Origin: E44-bin32 sp041573795
GTDB lineage: Bacteria; Chloroflexota; Anaerolineae; Anaerolineales; E44-bin32
Direction of reading: 5' to 3'
Assembly (NCBI GenBank): GCA_041573795.1
Contig: JBFFQB010000004.1
Location: forward strand, 1 to 58,263
Length of the DNA: 58,263 bases
Positions 8,488 through 15,562 of this stretch are shown here, piece after piece. Numbering within the stretch: the first letter of the stretch is position 1; each line of letters starts with the position of its first letter. The notes beneath the pieces were generated by a model. It worked only from the letters and a program-made list of their open reading frames with translations, had not been told where the DNA came from and searched no databases. Both the position numbers and the translations under genes were made by a program.

Positions 8488-8926
8488 AGCTTTCTGTAGG
8501 CTCTTCGTGAACGACGATCGTGGCATCCGTCTCTTCCTGGAGCCAGGCAATGAACTTTTCGAATTCACTCTCCCGAAAAGGACTGGACTCACCGGCGGGC
8601 CGACCTAAGACGATCAAGGTTGCGCCAAGCTCGTTGGAAACTTGCGGCAGGACCTCCCGGACAATCCCGGTACGGATAACCGCCTCAGCGCTGACACCCT
8701 TCTCTGAAGCCCGCTCGACGGCCATGGTGAGTAAAAATTCGCCCATATTGACTAATTCTTCATCTACATCTACAACCACAGCTGCGGCGGTCTTATTAAG
8801 AAAGGAGCTGTCCGCCACGTAAAGGAAGGCAAGCGCATAGCCCTTCTCTTTCGCCAGGGCTATAGCTTTTTGTTGCGTGGGGATGCTTGCTTCACCTCCC
8901 CGAGTAGCACACAGCACAAGACCCAT
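8486..8926 (-). CDS. Universal stress protein family
   Basis: A 146-residue UspA-fold protein. It opens with 'GLVLCATRGGEAS' and has the central alternating alpha/beta pattern. The end is 'ATLIVLGRPAGESSPF', which occupies the position of the Usp nucleotide loop (usually GxxGxxxxxxxxGS); the loop is degenerate, so ATP binding is uncertain. GAGGAG lies 8 nt before the ATG. The stop of the upstream transporter gene is 12 nt away, so the two form an operon. A Usp protein next to an ion transporter often acts as a cytoplasmic regulator of it; here that is inference. Confidence 0.85.
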   Translation of the reverse strand: MGLVLCATRGGEASIPTQQKAIALAKEKGYALAFLYVADSSFLNKTAAAVVVDVDEELVNMGEFLLTMAVERASEKGVSAEAVIRTGIVREVLPQVSNELGATLIVLGRPAGESSPFRESEFEKFIAWLQEETDATIVVHEEPTES

Positions 8927-8938
8927 GGAAGTCTCCTC

Positions 8939-10348
8939 TCAATAACGCAGAATTAAGTAAAGACTCGCCAGCAGCAGTGTTACGATCGTGACGGGAACAC
9001 CATCGCGCACAAACCGACCAAAGGAGAGCCGGTAGCCTGCTTGGGCAAGGAGACCCACCGCGACAATATTGGGCGCTGAGCCGAGATACGTGGCGTTCCC
9101 ACCGAGATCAGCCCCGAGGATAAGCGCCCAATATACAATGCCCGAATCGGTCGCGGCAGGGATGGTTTGCGTGAGGAAGTCGGCAACGGGGAGCGCGGCT
9201 ACTGTGAAGGGGATATTAGCCACAATAGCTGAGGCGAGCCCCGAGATCCAAATGGTCAGCATGGCTGCCAGATCGGCGCTTTCGCCAGCAAATACAGCAA
9301 TGCGGGAGGCCAACCATGCGATTGCACCGGTGGCGTCCATGGCTCCAACCACAATGAATAAACCAATAAAGAACAACAAGGTCGTCCAATCCACCTCACG
9401 CAGCATGCTGTGCATCTCGGGACGGACCCAGGCGATGAGAAGCGCCGCGCCCGAAAGGGCGACAACTCCTGGCGGCAGATTGCTAAATATGTCGGCAATA
9501 GAGAAAAGCAAGAAAGTAAAAAACAGGATGACAAGCGCTTTGCGCAGCGTAGCAAGATTACGAAGGGTAGATTCAGATTCAAGCCGCTCCAGGAGAGAAG
9601 GCTGTATCTCACCTTTGGCTTTATCCAAATCTTTGCGGTACTGAATTCGAATTACAACGAGGAGCGCCAGGATGCATAAGGCCGCAATAGGGCCCATATG
9701 GAACATGTAGTTAAGAAAACCAACCCCGATATGAGATCCAACGATTGTGCTGGGTGGGTTGCCAATTAAAGTCGCAGCGCCACCGATGTTGGATATGAGC
9801 ACCTCGGGGATAACGAACAGGAAGGGATGAATATCCATGGCAAGCGCGATCTGAATCGAGAGTGGCACGAGCAGCAATATCACGGTTACATCGTTTAGCA
9901 ATGCCGAGGTTATCGCAGTCAGGATCAGCAGACTAATCAGCATACGCCAGACACTGCCCTTGGATGCACGGTAAAGTTTTAACGCAGCCCACCGGAAGAT
10001 ATTCGTTTCAGCCAGTATCGCGACGAAGATCATCATCCCCATGATCAGGAAGATGACATTCCAGTCAACGAAGAGCATAGCCTCCTCGAAGGAGAGTAAT
10101 TGCATCTTCGGATCAAAGGTTCCCCAAATATAGGAGATAAGCAGAGTGGCTGTAGCGCCTAGTAGAGCAGCTGAGGTTTCATGCAGAAAGTGGAACGAAA
10201 TGGCAAGAAATACGAGCAAGAAGATTGTGCTTGAAACAAGTGCGGGAAGAACATGAACTTCGGAGGTCTGGGTAGGTAGAGAAGACAACACCTGCACTGC
10301 AGGCACGGATGGAGCTAAGGAGGGAAACAAGAAGGTAAGGTTACCCAT
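8939..10348 (-). CDS. ArsB/NhaD-family ion transporter (SLC13-like)
   Basis: A 469-residue integral membrane protein with 11-13 predicted helices. It has two repeated halves typical of the ion-transporter (IT) superfamily: 'SALLNDVTVILLLVPLS...NIGGAATLIGNPPS' in the first and 'GADLGGNATYLGSAPNIVAVG' in the second. The paired 'GGxxTxxGxxPN' re-entrant loops are the substrate-binding signature of ArsB, NhaD and P-protein relatives. Substrate (arsenite, Na+/H+ or dicarboxylate) cannot be decided. It is followed within 12 nt by the Usp gene. The first 35 residues are weakly hydrophobic and could be shortened if a downstream start is used. Confidence 0.85.
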   Translation of the reverse strand: MGNLTFLFPSLAPSVPAVQVLSSLPTQTSEVHVLPALVSSTIFLLVFLAISFHFLHETSAALLGATATLLISYIWGTFDPKMQLLSFEEAMLFVDWNVIFLIMGMMIFVAILAETNIFRWAALKLYRASKGSVWRMLISLLILTAITSALLNDVTVILLLVPLSIQIALAMDIHPFLFVIPEVLISNIGGAATLIGNPPSTIVGSHIGVGFLNYMFHMGPIAALCILALLVVIRIQYRKDLDKAKGEIQPSLLERLESESTLRNLATLRKALVILFFTFLLFSIADIFSNLPPGVVALSGAALLIAWVRPEMHSMLREVDWTTLLFFIGLFIVVGAMDATGAIAWLASRIAVFAGESADLAAMLTIWISGLASAIVANIPFTVAALPVADFLTQTIPAATDSGIVYWALILGADLGGNATYLGSAPNIVAVGLLAQAGYRLSFGRFVRDGVPVTIVTLLLASLYLILRY

Positions 10349-10395
10349 AGAGGCGCTCGTGCAGAGGAATTCTAAGGTATAAAAGGGGGGAATGA

Positions 10396-10422
10396 AAGCG
10401 CCTCCAATAGATGGAGGCGCTT
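10396..10422 (-). terminator. Terminator after the NifU-like gene
   Basis: An 11-bp perfect stem (AAGCGCCTCCA 10396-10406 with 10412-10422), a 5-nt loop, and a T-containing tail on the minus strand, 25 nt past the NifU-like stop. Confidence 0.8.
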
Positions 10423-10446
10423 AGATGCTCAAATTCAAGCGTGTGG

Positions 10447-10713
10447 CTACTCGACGGATTCAACCCGTTTAATATCAGGAAAGAATTGTCTGACGGATCC
10501 CTCCACCCAGCCGCGTAATGTGCCCTCGGAGAGTTGGCAGCCTTCGCATGCGCCACCTAGCTTCACCCTCACAACTTCCCCATCAAATTCGACCAATTCC
10601 ACAGACCCCCCGTGATACTGCTCGATGTAGGAACTAACAACCTCTAAAAGTGAGCGCATCCGCTCTTCTGCGGGCGCATCCATCTGGTGACTATGGTTTT
10701 GAATCTCAGACAT
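10447..10713 (-). CDS. NifU-like Fe-S scaffold (Nfu domain)
   Basis: An 88-residue stand-alone NifU C-terminal domain. The cluster-binding motif is 'GGACEGCQLS' (CxxC), preceded by 'GGSVELVEFDGEVVRVKL'. Nfu proteins receive [4Fe-4S] clusters from the main assembly machinery and pass them to apo-enzymes in the cytosol. A GGGAGGAAG RBS lies close to the ATG. The cyclic-nucleotide-domain gene is immediately upstream on the same strand. Fe-S clients in this window include the radical SAM enzyme and the family 5 uracil-DNA glycosylase, but no direct link is implied. Confidence 0.93.
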   Translation of the reverse strand: MSEIQNHSHQMDAPAEERMRSLLEVVSSYIEQYHGGSVELVEFDGEVVRVKLGGACEGCQLSEGTLRGWVEGSVRQFFPDIKRVESVE

Positions 10714-10753
10714 TATGGCTTCCTCCCGTACCAGTACATTGTACCGTTACAAC

Positions 10754-11215
10754 CTAAGAATTAATACCTTCATGAAGCATATCGACAACGTAGCTATGGG
10801 TTTTCTGCAGCCGCTGGGCGATGACTTCCGCTAGGCGTTCTAAGATGATGACGCCCGTATCGGGATATTGAACGCAAAGTTCCTTAAGCTCTGCACCGAG
10901 GACGCTAAAGGCTGTGCTATCTGCTAGACTTATTGCGCAGGAGGTGTAAACATCGCGGCCAAGGGCTGCTGACCAACCGAAAACACCCCCTTCTTCGATT
11001 TCAGTCACCAGGAGTTGTTCGCCGTCTTCTGGTTTAAAGCGTATTTCCACTTTCCCATCTACAAGGATATACAACTTATCGGCCTGGGCGTCTTGCTCGA
11101 AGATAACTTCACCCTCAGAATAAGTTACATACTCGAAGCGCGGGACGATCAGGTCCAATGTTTGTTGATTGAGCCCCTGAAATAAGGGTAGGGATTTAAC
11201 CGTAGGAATTCTCAT
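10754..11215 (-). CDS. Cyclic nucleotide-binding domain protein without output domain
   Basis: A 153-residue protein consisting of one cNMP-binding beta-roll: 'LFQGLNQQTLDLIVPRFEYVTYSEGEVIFEQDAQADKLYILVDGKVEI', then 'GGVFGWSAALG'. The phosphate-binding cassette normally reads FGE...RxA; here it is FGWSAALGRD without the Arg-Ala pair, so binding of cAMP or cGMP is doubtful. There is no helix-turn-helix, so it is not a Crp-type activator. No clear RBS precedes the ATG. It may be cotranscribed with the NifU-like gene (40-nt gap). Confidence 0.85.
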   Translation of the reverse strand: MRIPTVKSLPLFQGLNQQTLDLIVPRFEYVTYSEGEVIFEQDAQADKLYILVDGKVEIRFKPEDGEQLLVTEIEEGGVFGWSAALGRDVYTSCAISLADSTAFSVLGAELKELCVQYPDTGVIILERLAEVIAQRLQKTHSYVVDMLHEGINS

Positions 11216-11342
11216 AAATGGCTAAAGTTACGGATTGTTTTCAGTGTATGACTGGCGAAGAATGATCCGAAGTGGCAACCGTCCGATTCCGGGCGACGAT
11301 GGTCACCTCCTTGTTGGTGTTATCAAGTATCAAGAGTGTTTC

Positions 11343-11371
11343 TTGACGGTGGTGTCCTTTCTCGTTATAGT
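11343..11371 (+). promoter_or_regulatory. Strong orphan sigma70-type promoter
   Basis: TTGACG (11343-11348), an exact 17-nt spacer, then TATAGT (11366-11371). Start of transcription is predicted at 11378, the first base of the hairpin that follows. No plus-strand gene lies downstream until 13438. Confidence 0.6.
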
Positions 11372-11377
11372 ACGTCT

Positions 11378-11424
11378 AACAGGCGAACATCTGGGTGCCC
11401 CCCTCACCTAGATGTTTGTCTGTT
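11378..11424 (+). ncRNA. Candidate small RNA: perfect 20-bp hairpin at a predicted +1
   Basis: The arms 11378-11397 and 11405-11424 pair over 20 bp with a 7-nt loop (CCCCCCT). On the plus strand the helix is complete with three G.U pairs (11383-11419, 11385-11417, 11393-11409); on the minus strand the same positions become A.C mismatches, so the structure belongs to a plus-strand RNA. The 3' arm and the following bases are U-rich (TTTGTCTGTTTCTTGT), so the hairpin could also end transcription. The transcript would be antisense to the 3' end of the cysteine-desulfurase-like gene if it reads on. Confidence 0.45.
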
Positions 11425-11469
11425 TCTTGTACAGCAACTAATGAAAGGGATGGGGCTATGTCCTTGAGT

Positions 11470-12720
11470 TCAAGCAAGCGCTTCGAGGGCCAGACGTAGC
11501 TGTTCGATCTCTTCGATTGTGTTGTAGTGCACCAGCCCTACCCGCAACATACCACCCGAACCCTCAAGGCCCAACCGTTCTGTCACAGCAAGCGCATAAT
11601 AATTACCATCCCAGGCATTGATCCCATTCTGGGCTAGATGCTCAGCGATTTTGCGCGGGGGGCGACCTTCCATGGTGAAAGAAACTGTAGGCACACGCTC
11701 TGCTACGCTTCGCGCTTCGGTTATTCCCCAGATATGAAGACCTGGAATGGATTGCAACGCTTCTATGAGCGCCTTCGACAAGCCAAGCTCTTCTGTTTGA
11801 ATGGCATGTAGTGCCGCTTTCAATAAAAGCTTGCGACCCTCGTATTGACCTGTGAAGGACTCTGCTTTACTTCCGTCGTTCTCCCCGATGGAGGCTAGAT
11901 ATTCAATTGCTCCGAGCACTCCGGCAATACCTTCATGATTTTGCGTTCCAGTTTCGAATTTCCCGGGAGGATCCTTGGGCGCAGGACGCACCTTAAAGGC
12001 ACGCAATCGATCTAGAAGCTCGTATTTTCCAAAAAGCATGCCCATGTGCGGACCGAAAAACTTATAAGCTGAGACCACGAGGAAATCACAGTCCAGATCC
12101 TGGACATCGATCGGGCCGTGGGGTGCGTATTGCACGGCGTCGATGAAAGTGAGCGCGCCGACGTCCCGTGCTTTCTTGATCATGGTGTTTACAGGGTTAA
12201 TGGTCCCGACGGCGTTACTGGCATAACCCAGGGCTAGGAGACGGGTCCGCTCGCTGAGGAGCCTGTCAAATTGATCTTGAAGCAGTGTGCAATCCTCGAT
12301 ATCGAAATCCAGCCAATGTAGTTTAGCTCCACGCGCTTCGGCGATCTGCATCCAGGGCGAGATATTGGCATCATGATCAAGTCGGGTGACGATAATCTCA
12401 TCACCTTCGTTCAATTCCTCAGCCAGAGAACGGCTCAGCGATAGTGTCAGGCTGGTCATGTTTGGCCCAAAAACAATTTCTTCTGCACGGCTGGCATTTA
12501 GAAGATCTGCCACAGCGGACCGCGCTTCCTCTATGAGAGTGTCAGAGGAGATGCTGGTAGCGAATGCTCCGCCATGATTGGCATTGGTTTCGTGATAGTA
12601 AGCGACCATGCGGTCTATAACACGTTGCGGAACCTGTGTGCCCCCAGGATTATCGAAAAAAATCGTCTTGCTCTGGAGGGAGGGAAATTGTTGTCGCAGT
12701 GCTGGGATATCAAGGACCAT
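11470..12720 (-). CDS. Cysteine desulfurase-like PLP enzyme (SufS/NifS superfamily)
   Basis: A 416-residue fold-type I PLP protein of the class V aminotransferase family, resembling the group annotated 'cysteine desulfurase-like' (TIGR01976). Visible residues are 'FFDNPGGTQVP' at the N-terminus, H116 in 'RLDHDANISPW' (stacking His), D194 in 'FIDAVQYAPH', and Lys220 in 'SAYKFFGPHMG' (Schiff base). I see no cysteine in the position of the mobile persulfide loop, so true desulfurase activity is uncertain. mobA is 49 nt upstream on the same strand, which makes a link to molybdenum cofactor chemistry possible. The start at 12720 gives the usual family length. Confidence 0.85.
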   Translation of the reverse strand: MVLDIPALRQQFPSLQSKTIFFDNPGGTQVPQRVIDRMVAYYHETNANHGGAFATSISSDTLIEEARSAVADLLNASRAEEIVFGPNMTSLTLSLSRSLAEELNEGDEIIVTRLDHDANISPWMQIAEARGAKLHWLDFDIEDCTLLQDQFDRLLSERTRLLALGYASNAVGTINPVNTMIKKARDVGALTFIDAVQYAPHGPIDVQDLDCDFLVVSAYKFFGPHMGMLFGKYELLDRLRAFKVRPAPKDPPGKFETGTQNHEGIAGVLGAIEYLASIGENDGSKAESFTGQYEGRKLLLKAALHAIQTEELGLSKALIEALQSIPGLHIWGITEARSVAERVPTVSFTMEGRPPRKIAEHLAQNGINAWDGNYYALAVTERLGLEGSGGMLRVGLVHYNTIEEIEQLRLALEALA

Positions 12721-12769
12721 TACGAGTCTCCGCTGGACTGGTTATTCGCCGGATCGGTTATGAGTGGTT

Positions 12770-13381
12770 TTACCGCCTGGGTTCTCGGGAAGGATCCGCC
12801 TGAATAAGCGCTTGTGCTGTTTCAAGATCTTCAGGCGTGTTGATGTTGAAAAAGCTCAAACGCTGGGGGTCAAATATTTCGATCACCTCAGGTTTGATCG
12901 CCAGGACATTAACATATGCGAAAAAGCTGATCATGCGCAACTCATGTTCCGCCAGAGCTCGATCAATTGCGGGTAAGCATGCGCTGCGACGGTAAATGGC
13001 CAACATGGGCTCAAAGTGCCCTTCGATTTGCGGGATGATGACATCAGCGCGTCCAATCAGCGAGAGCATGTGATCGATCAGGTCTGGTTGGAGAAATGGC
13101 ATATCGCAAGCCACAATCAGAACGTGATCATGGCGGGCGGCACTCAAGGCGGTTTTCAACCCAAAGAGGGCACCCTGCCCTGGAACCTCATCCGAAACAA
13201 GTGGAAGCTGGAGATCTTCTAAGGAGTGAGGGGCATTGGTCGTGATAAATAAGTCATCGCTTATGGCTCGCACTCGCTCAAGCACGTGCTCAATTAACCG
13301 CTTACCTGCTAGTGGAACCAGCGCTTTGTCGCGCCCCATACGACTCGAGCGACCTCCGGCTTGGATGGCGATGCTGACCAT
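12770..13381 (-). CDS. mobA: Molybdenum cofactor guanylyltransferase (MobA-like)
   Basis: A 203-residue nucleotidyltransferase that would attach GMP to molybdopterin (MGD cofactor). The GTP loop is 'IQAGGRSSRMGRDKALVPLAGKRLIEHV' type sequence (GGxSxRMGxDK), and the metal-binding 'ACDMPFL' follows near residue 95. Later landmarks are 'EPMLAIYRR' and 'FFNINTPEDL'. These are diagnostic for MobA/MobN. There is no Shine-Dalgarno sequence: a TACAAT box (13388-13393) lies exactly 6 nt upstream of the ATG at 13381, which suggests a leaderless mRNA. It is divergent from the radical SAM gene, and the -10 boxes of the two are only 25 nt apart. Confidence 0.9.
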   Translation of the reverse strand: MVSIAIQAGGRSSRMGRDKALVPLAGKRLIEHVLERVRAISDDLFITTNAPHSLEDLQLPLVSDEVPGQGALFGLKTALSAARHDHVLIVACDMPFLQPDLIDHMLSLIGRADVIIPQIEGHFEPMLAIYRRSACLPAIDRALAEHELRMISFFAYVNVLAIKPEVIEIFDPQRLSFFNINTPEDLETAQALIQADPSREPRR

Positions 13382-13387
13382 GGGCAC

Positions 13388-13424
13388 ATTGTACACCCCG
13401 CTGCTAGAAAGTGAGCGGTATAAT
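13388..13424. promoter_or_regulatory. Back-to-back -10 boxes of mobA and the radical SAM gene
   Basis: The minus strand carries TACAAT at 13388-13393, 6 nt before the mobA ATG. The plus strand carries TATAAT at 13419-13424, 13 nt before the radical SAM ATG. Neither has a good -35. Both mRNAs would have 5' UTRs of 0-7 nt. Confidence 0.5.
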
Positions 13425-13437
13425 CCCCTATACCAAC

Positions 13438-14562
13438 ATGAAATCCCTCTCTGAGACGCTAGATACGATGACGGCGACGGGAGAGCTGGTTTTACAGCTC
13501 CCTGATCAAGCTGTTCGTTGTCTGGCCTGTGGGCATCGTTGCTTGATCCGCGCGGGCCGCAGAGGCATCTGTCAGGTACGCTTCAATCAATCGGGTGATC
13601 TGCGCGTTCCCTGGGGTTATGTCGCTGGTTTGCAATGTGATCCCACGGAAAAGAAACCCTTCTACCATTTCCTCCCAGGTTCAGATACTCTGACCTTTGG
13701 AATGCTTGGCTGTGATTTTCACTGTGCCTACTGCCAAAACTGGCTTTCCTCTCAAGCTTTGCGCGATCCAGCCTCTGATATCGCCGCTGGCTATCTGCGC
13801 CAACTCACCCCTGGTGAAATCGTACAGCGGGGAGTACAGATGGGGGCTAAGGTGGTTGGTTCTTCTTACAACGAACCCCTGATCACCTCCGAATGGGCGA
13901 AAGCGATTTTCACTGAAGCCCGGGCAGCCGGGATGCACTGTGTCTATGTCTCAAACGGGAACGCCACTCCAGAGGTGCTAGACTACCTGACGCCCTACCT
14001 CTCGGGTTTCAAAATCGACTTGAAAACTATGCAGGATCGGCAATACCGCAAATTGGGGGGCGTCCTCCAGCATGTCCTGGACACAATCGTGGCTGTACAT
14101 ACCCGAGGTTTATGGGTGGAGGTAGTAACGCTGGTTGTACCAGGCTTTAACGACAGCAACGAGGAATTGATGGAGGCGGCACGTTATATCGCCTCGGTGT
14201 CCGAAGATATCCCTTGGCATGTGACGGCGTTTCATCGTGATTACAAGATGGTCGATCCACCTAACACATCGACATCGATGCTGGTAAGAGCAGCCGAGAT
14301 TGGTCTTGAAGCGGGCCTACGCTACGTTTATGCTGGCAACGCACCGGGTCAGGTGGGAGAATATGAACATACAAGCTGTCACCAGTGTGGGAAAATACTA
14401 ATCCGCCGCTACGGGTATATGATCCGTGAGTATGCGCTTACAGATGCAGGCACCTGCCCGCATTGTGATACCGTGATCCCGGGGGTATGGCCTGAAAAGG
14501 CGAGTGAGGTGCGGTTGGATACAGCGCTTGATCGAGTTGCGCGAGGGCCTCGTTTGGTATAA
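13438..14562 (+). CDS. AmmeMemoRadiSam-type radical SAM enzyme
   Basis: A 374-residue radical SAM protein related to pyruvate formate-lyase activating enzymes. The cluster motif is 'CDFHCAYCQN' (CxxxCxxC) around residue 95. The N-terminal extension has a Cys-rich segment ('CLACGHRCLIRAGRRGICQVR'-like) typical of the AmmeMemoRadiSam subgroup. 'YNEPLI', 'VSNGNATPEVLDYL' and 'VPGFNDSNEEL' complete the barrel. Two CxxC pairs near the C-terminus ('CHQCGKIL', 'CPHCDTV') look like a zinc ribbon. In many genomes it accompanies AMMECR1 and Memo proteins, whose joint function is unclear; neither is in this window. The ATG at 13438 has no RBS. Confidence 0.88.
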   Translation: MKSLSETLDTMTATGELVLQLPDQAVRCLACGHRCLIRAGRRGICQVRFNQSGDLRVPWGYVAGLQCDPTEKKPFYHFLPGSDTLTFGMLGCDFHCAYCQNWLSSQALRDPASDIAAGYLRQLTPGEIVQRGVQMGAKVVGSSYNEPLITSEWAKAIFTEARAAGMHCVYVSNGNATPEVLDYLTPYLSGFKIDLKTMQDRQYRKLGGVLQHVLDTIVAVHTRGLWVEVVTLVVPGFNDSNEELMEAARYIASVSEDIPWHVTAFHRDYKMVDPPNTSTSMLVRAAEIGLEAGLRYVYAGNAPGQVGEYEHTSCHQCGKILIRRYGYMIREYALTDAGTCPHCDTVIPGVWPEKASEVRLDTALDRVARGPRLV

Positions 14563-14594
14563 AGAAGGTACTGGTTTGGTAGAGGAGAATGCTT

Positions 14595-14918
14595 GTGCCT
14601 AAAGAAACGTCCGATTCTGCCGTTAAACTGATCATCACTTACGACCCTGTCCCCGAGCGTCGAGAGGCATATTTCCGCTACGTCCTGGGAGAGTTTGTGC
14701 CGGCGCTGGAACAGATGGGGCTGACCTTAAGCGAGGCATGGCACACCGCCTATGGGGAGTACCCGCTGCGTATGAGTGGTTTTCTCGCCAGTGACGTGAG
14801 CCTGATGGACAGCATCCTGACATCGGAAGAATTCCGCCAATTAGAAGAACGCCTGCAGGAGTATGTCATTAACTACTCCAGGCGAGTAGTTGCATGCAAT
14901 AATTCGTTTCAGTTTTAA
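14595..14918 (+). CDS. Small conserved-looking protein, unknown function
   Basis: I do not recognise this 107-residue protein. I prefer the GTG at 14595 because GAGGAG (14582-14587) is 7 nt away; an ATG at 14589 lies only 1 nt from it. The sequence alternates strands and helices (IITYDPVP..., EAYFRYVLGEFVPALEQMGL, SEAWHTAYGEYPLRMSGFLASD, EEFRQLEERLQEYV). This pattern suggests a ferredoxin-like or dimeric alpha-beta-barrel fold, as in NIPSNAP or ABM proteins, but that is only a guess. It follows the radical SAM gene by 32 nt and is probably cotranscribed with it. Confidence 0.7.
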   Translation: MPKETSDSAVKLIITYDPVPERREAYFRYVLGEFVPALEQMGLTLSEAWHTAYGEYPLRMSGFLASDVSLMDSILTSEEFRQLEERLQEYVINYSRRVVACNNSFQF

Positions 14919-15240
14919 TGAGCCTACAAGCGCTTACATCGTTCGGTTTCTGAGAGAGAAAAACTCAACCTTGAGGGTGGCGCAGATCGCTTTACGGGGT
15001 ATACTCTGGAAACCCTGGCGCAACCCACATCCTCCTTACAACCCAATTGCCCTACACTGCCCTCACGCCAGGGCTTTTTATATAGCGCTCCACTGGAAAG
15101 ATTTCTTTGGCCCGGAGCTTAGTAACCCTGATCTAAACATTTACGAGGCACTTCGTCCAAATTGGTTATGACAGTTGGCACTGGAGCGGGTCTGATCATC
15201 TTGCTACAGTCAGGCTGTAGGATGCTAAAGGGAGGTCCAC
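14919..15240. other. 322-nt intergenic region with weak terminator and inverted repeat
   Basis: I see no convincing gene here. An 8-bp inverted repeat (CCCTGGCG 15013-15020 with CGCCAGGG 15066-15073) followed by CTTTTTA could be a long-loop terminator for the preceding operon. A 6-bp repeat (CTACAG 15204-15209 with CTGTAG 15215-15220) lies 20 nt before the next start and could be an operator. The open frame from 14890 to 15171 lacks an RBS and overlaps the upstream gene. Confidence 0.4.
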
Positions 15241-15462
15241 ATGACCGTCGTCCTCTGGAAAACGATGAAGAGCACAAACTGTGACCGCATCGGTGAGCAA
15301 GTCTCACTGGAGGCTCGCGTGGTTTACCCGGCAGAATTTTTACCGGATCAACCTCCCCGGATCATGGCGCATCGCTGCTCCAAAGGCCTGGAGTGTAATC
15401 AAATGAACACGCCAACCTGTATGTGGGCTGGCACCTTACCAGGTTACGACCCCTTTAAGTAG
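15241..15462 (+). CDS. Small four-cysteine protein, unknown function
   Basis: A 73-residue protein with an excellent RBS (GGGAGG, 5 nt before the ATG). It has cysteines at 14, 46, 52 and 60, spaced as C...C-x5-C-x7-C, which suggests a zinc or Fe-S site. The stretch 'PPRIMAHRCSKGLECNQ' resembles no family I can name. There is no signal peptide or membrane segment. It stands alone between a weak upstream terminator and the strong terminator of the convergent kbl gene. Confidence 0.7.
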   Translation: MTVVLWKTMKSTNCDRIGEQVSLEARVVYPAEFLPDQPPRIMAHRCSKGLECNQMNTPTCMWAGTLPGYDPFK

Positions 15463-15508
15463 AGGACACAACCGAAAAACGCATAGACTCCTCAATAAGG
15501 CGGTAAAA

Positions 15509-15535
15509 AAAGCACCCGGGATACCCGGGTGCTTT
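15509..15535 (-). terminator. Strong terminator of kbl (also usable on plus strand)
   Basis: A perfect 12-bp stem (AAAGCACCCGGG 15509-15520 with 15524-15535) closes on a 3-nt loop. On the minus strand it is followed by a T-run (15505-15511 read in reverse), 28 nt after the kbl stop. Confidence 0.9.
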
Positions 15536-15562
15536 GGATTGTGACCCCTGTTGGTTGAAGGT

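Noticed and set aside
14890..15171. Plus-strand 93-codon frame after the small unknown protein
   Set aside because: It overlaps the upstream gene, lacks an RBS and contains the candidate terminator.
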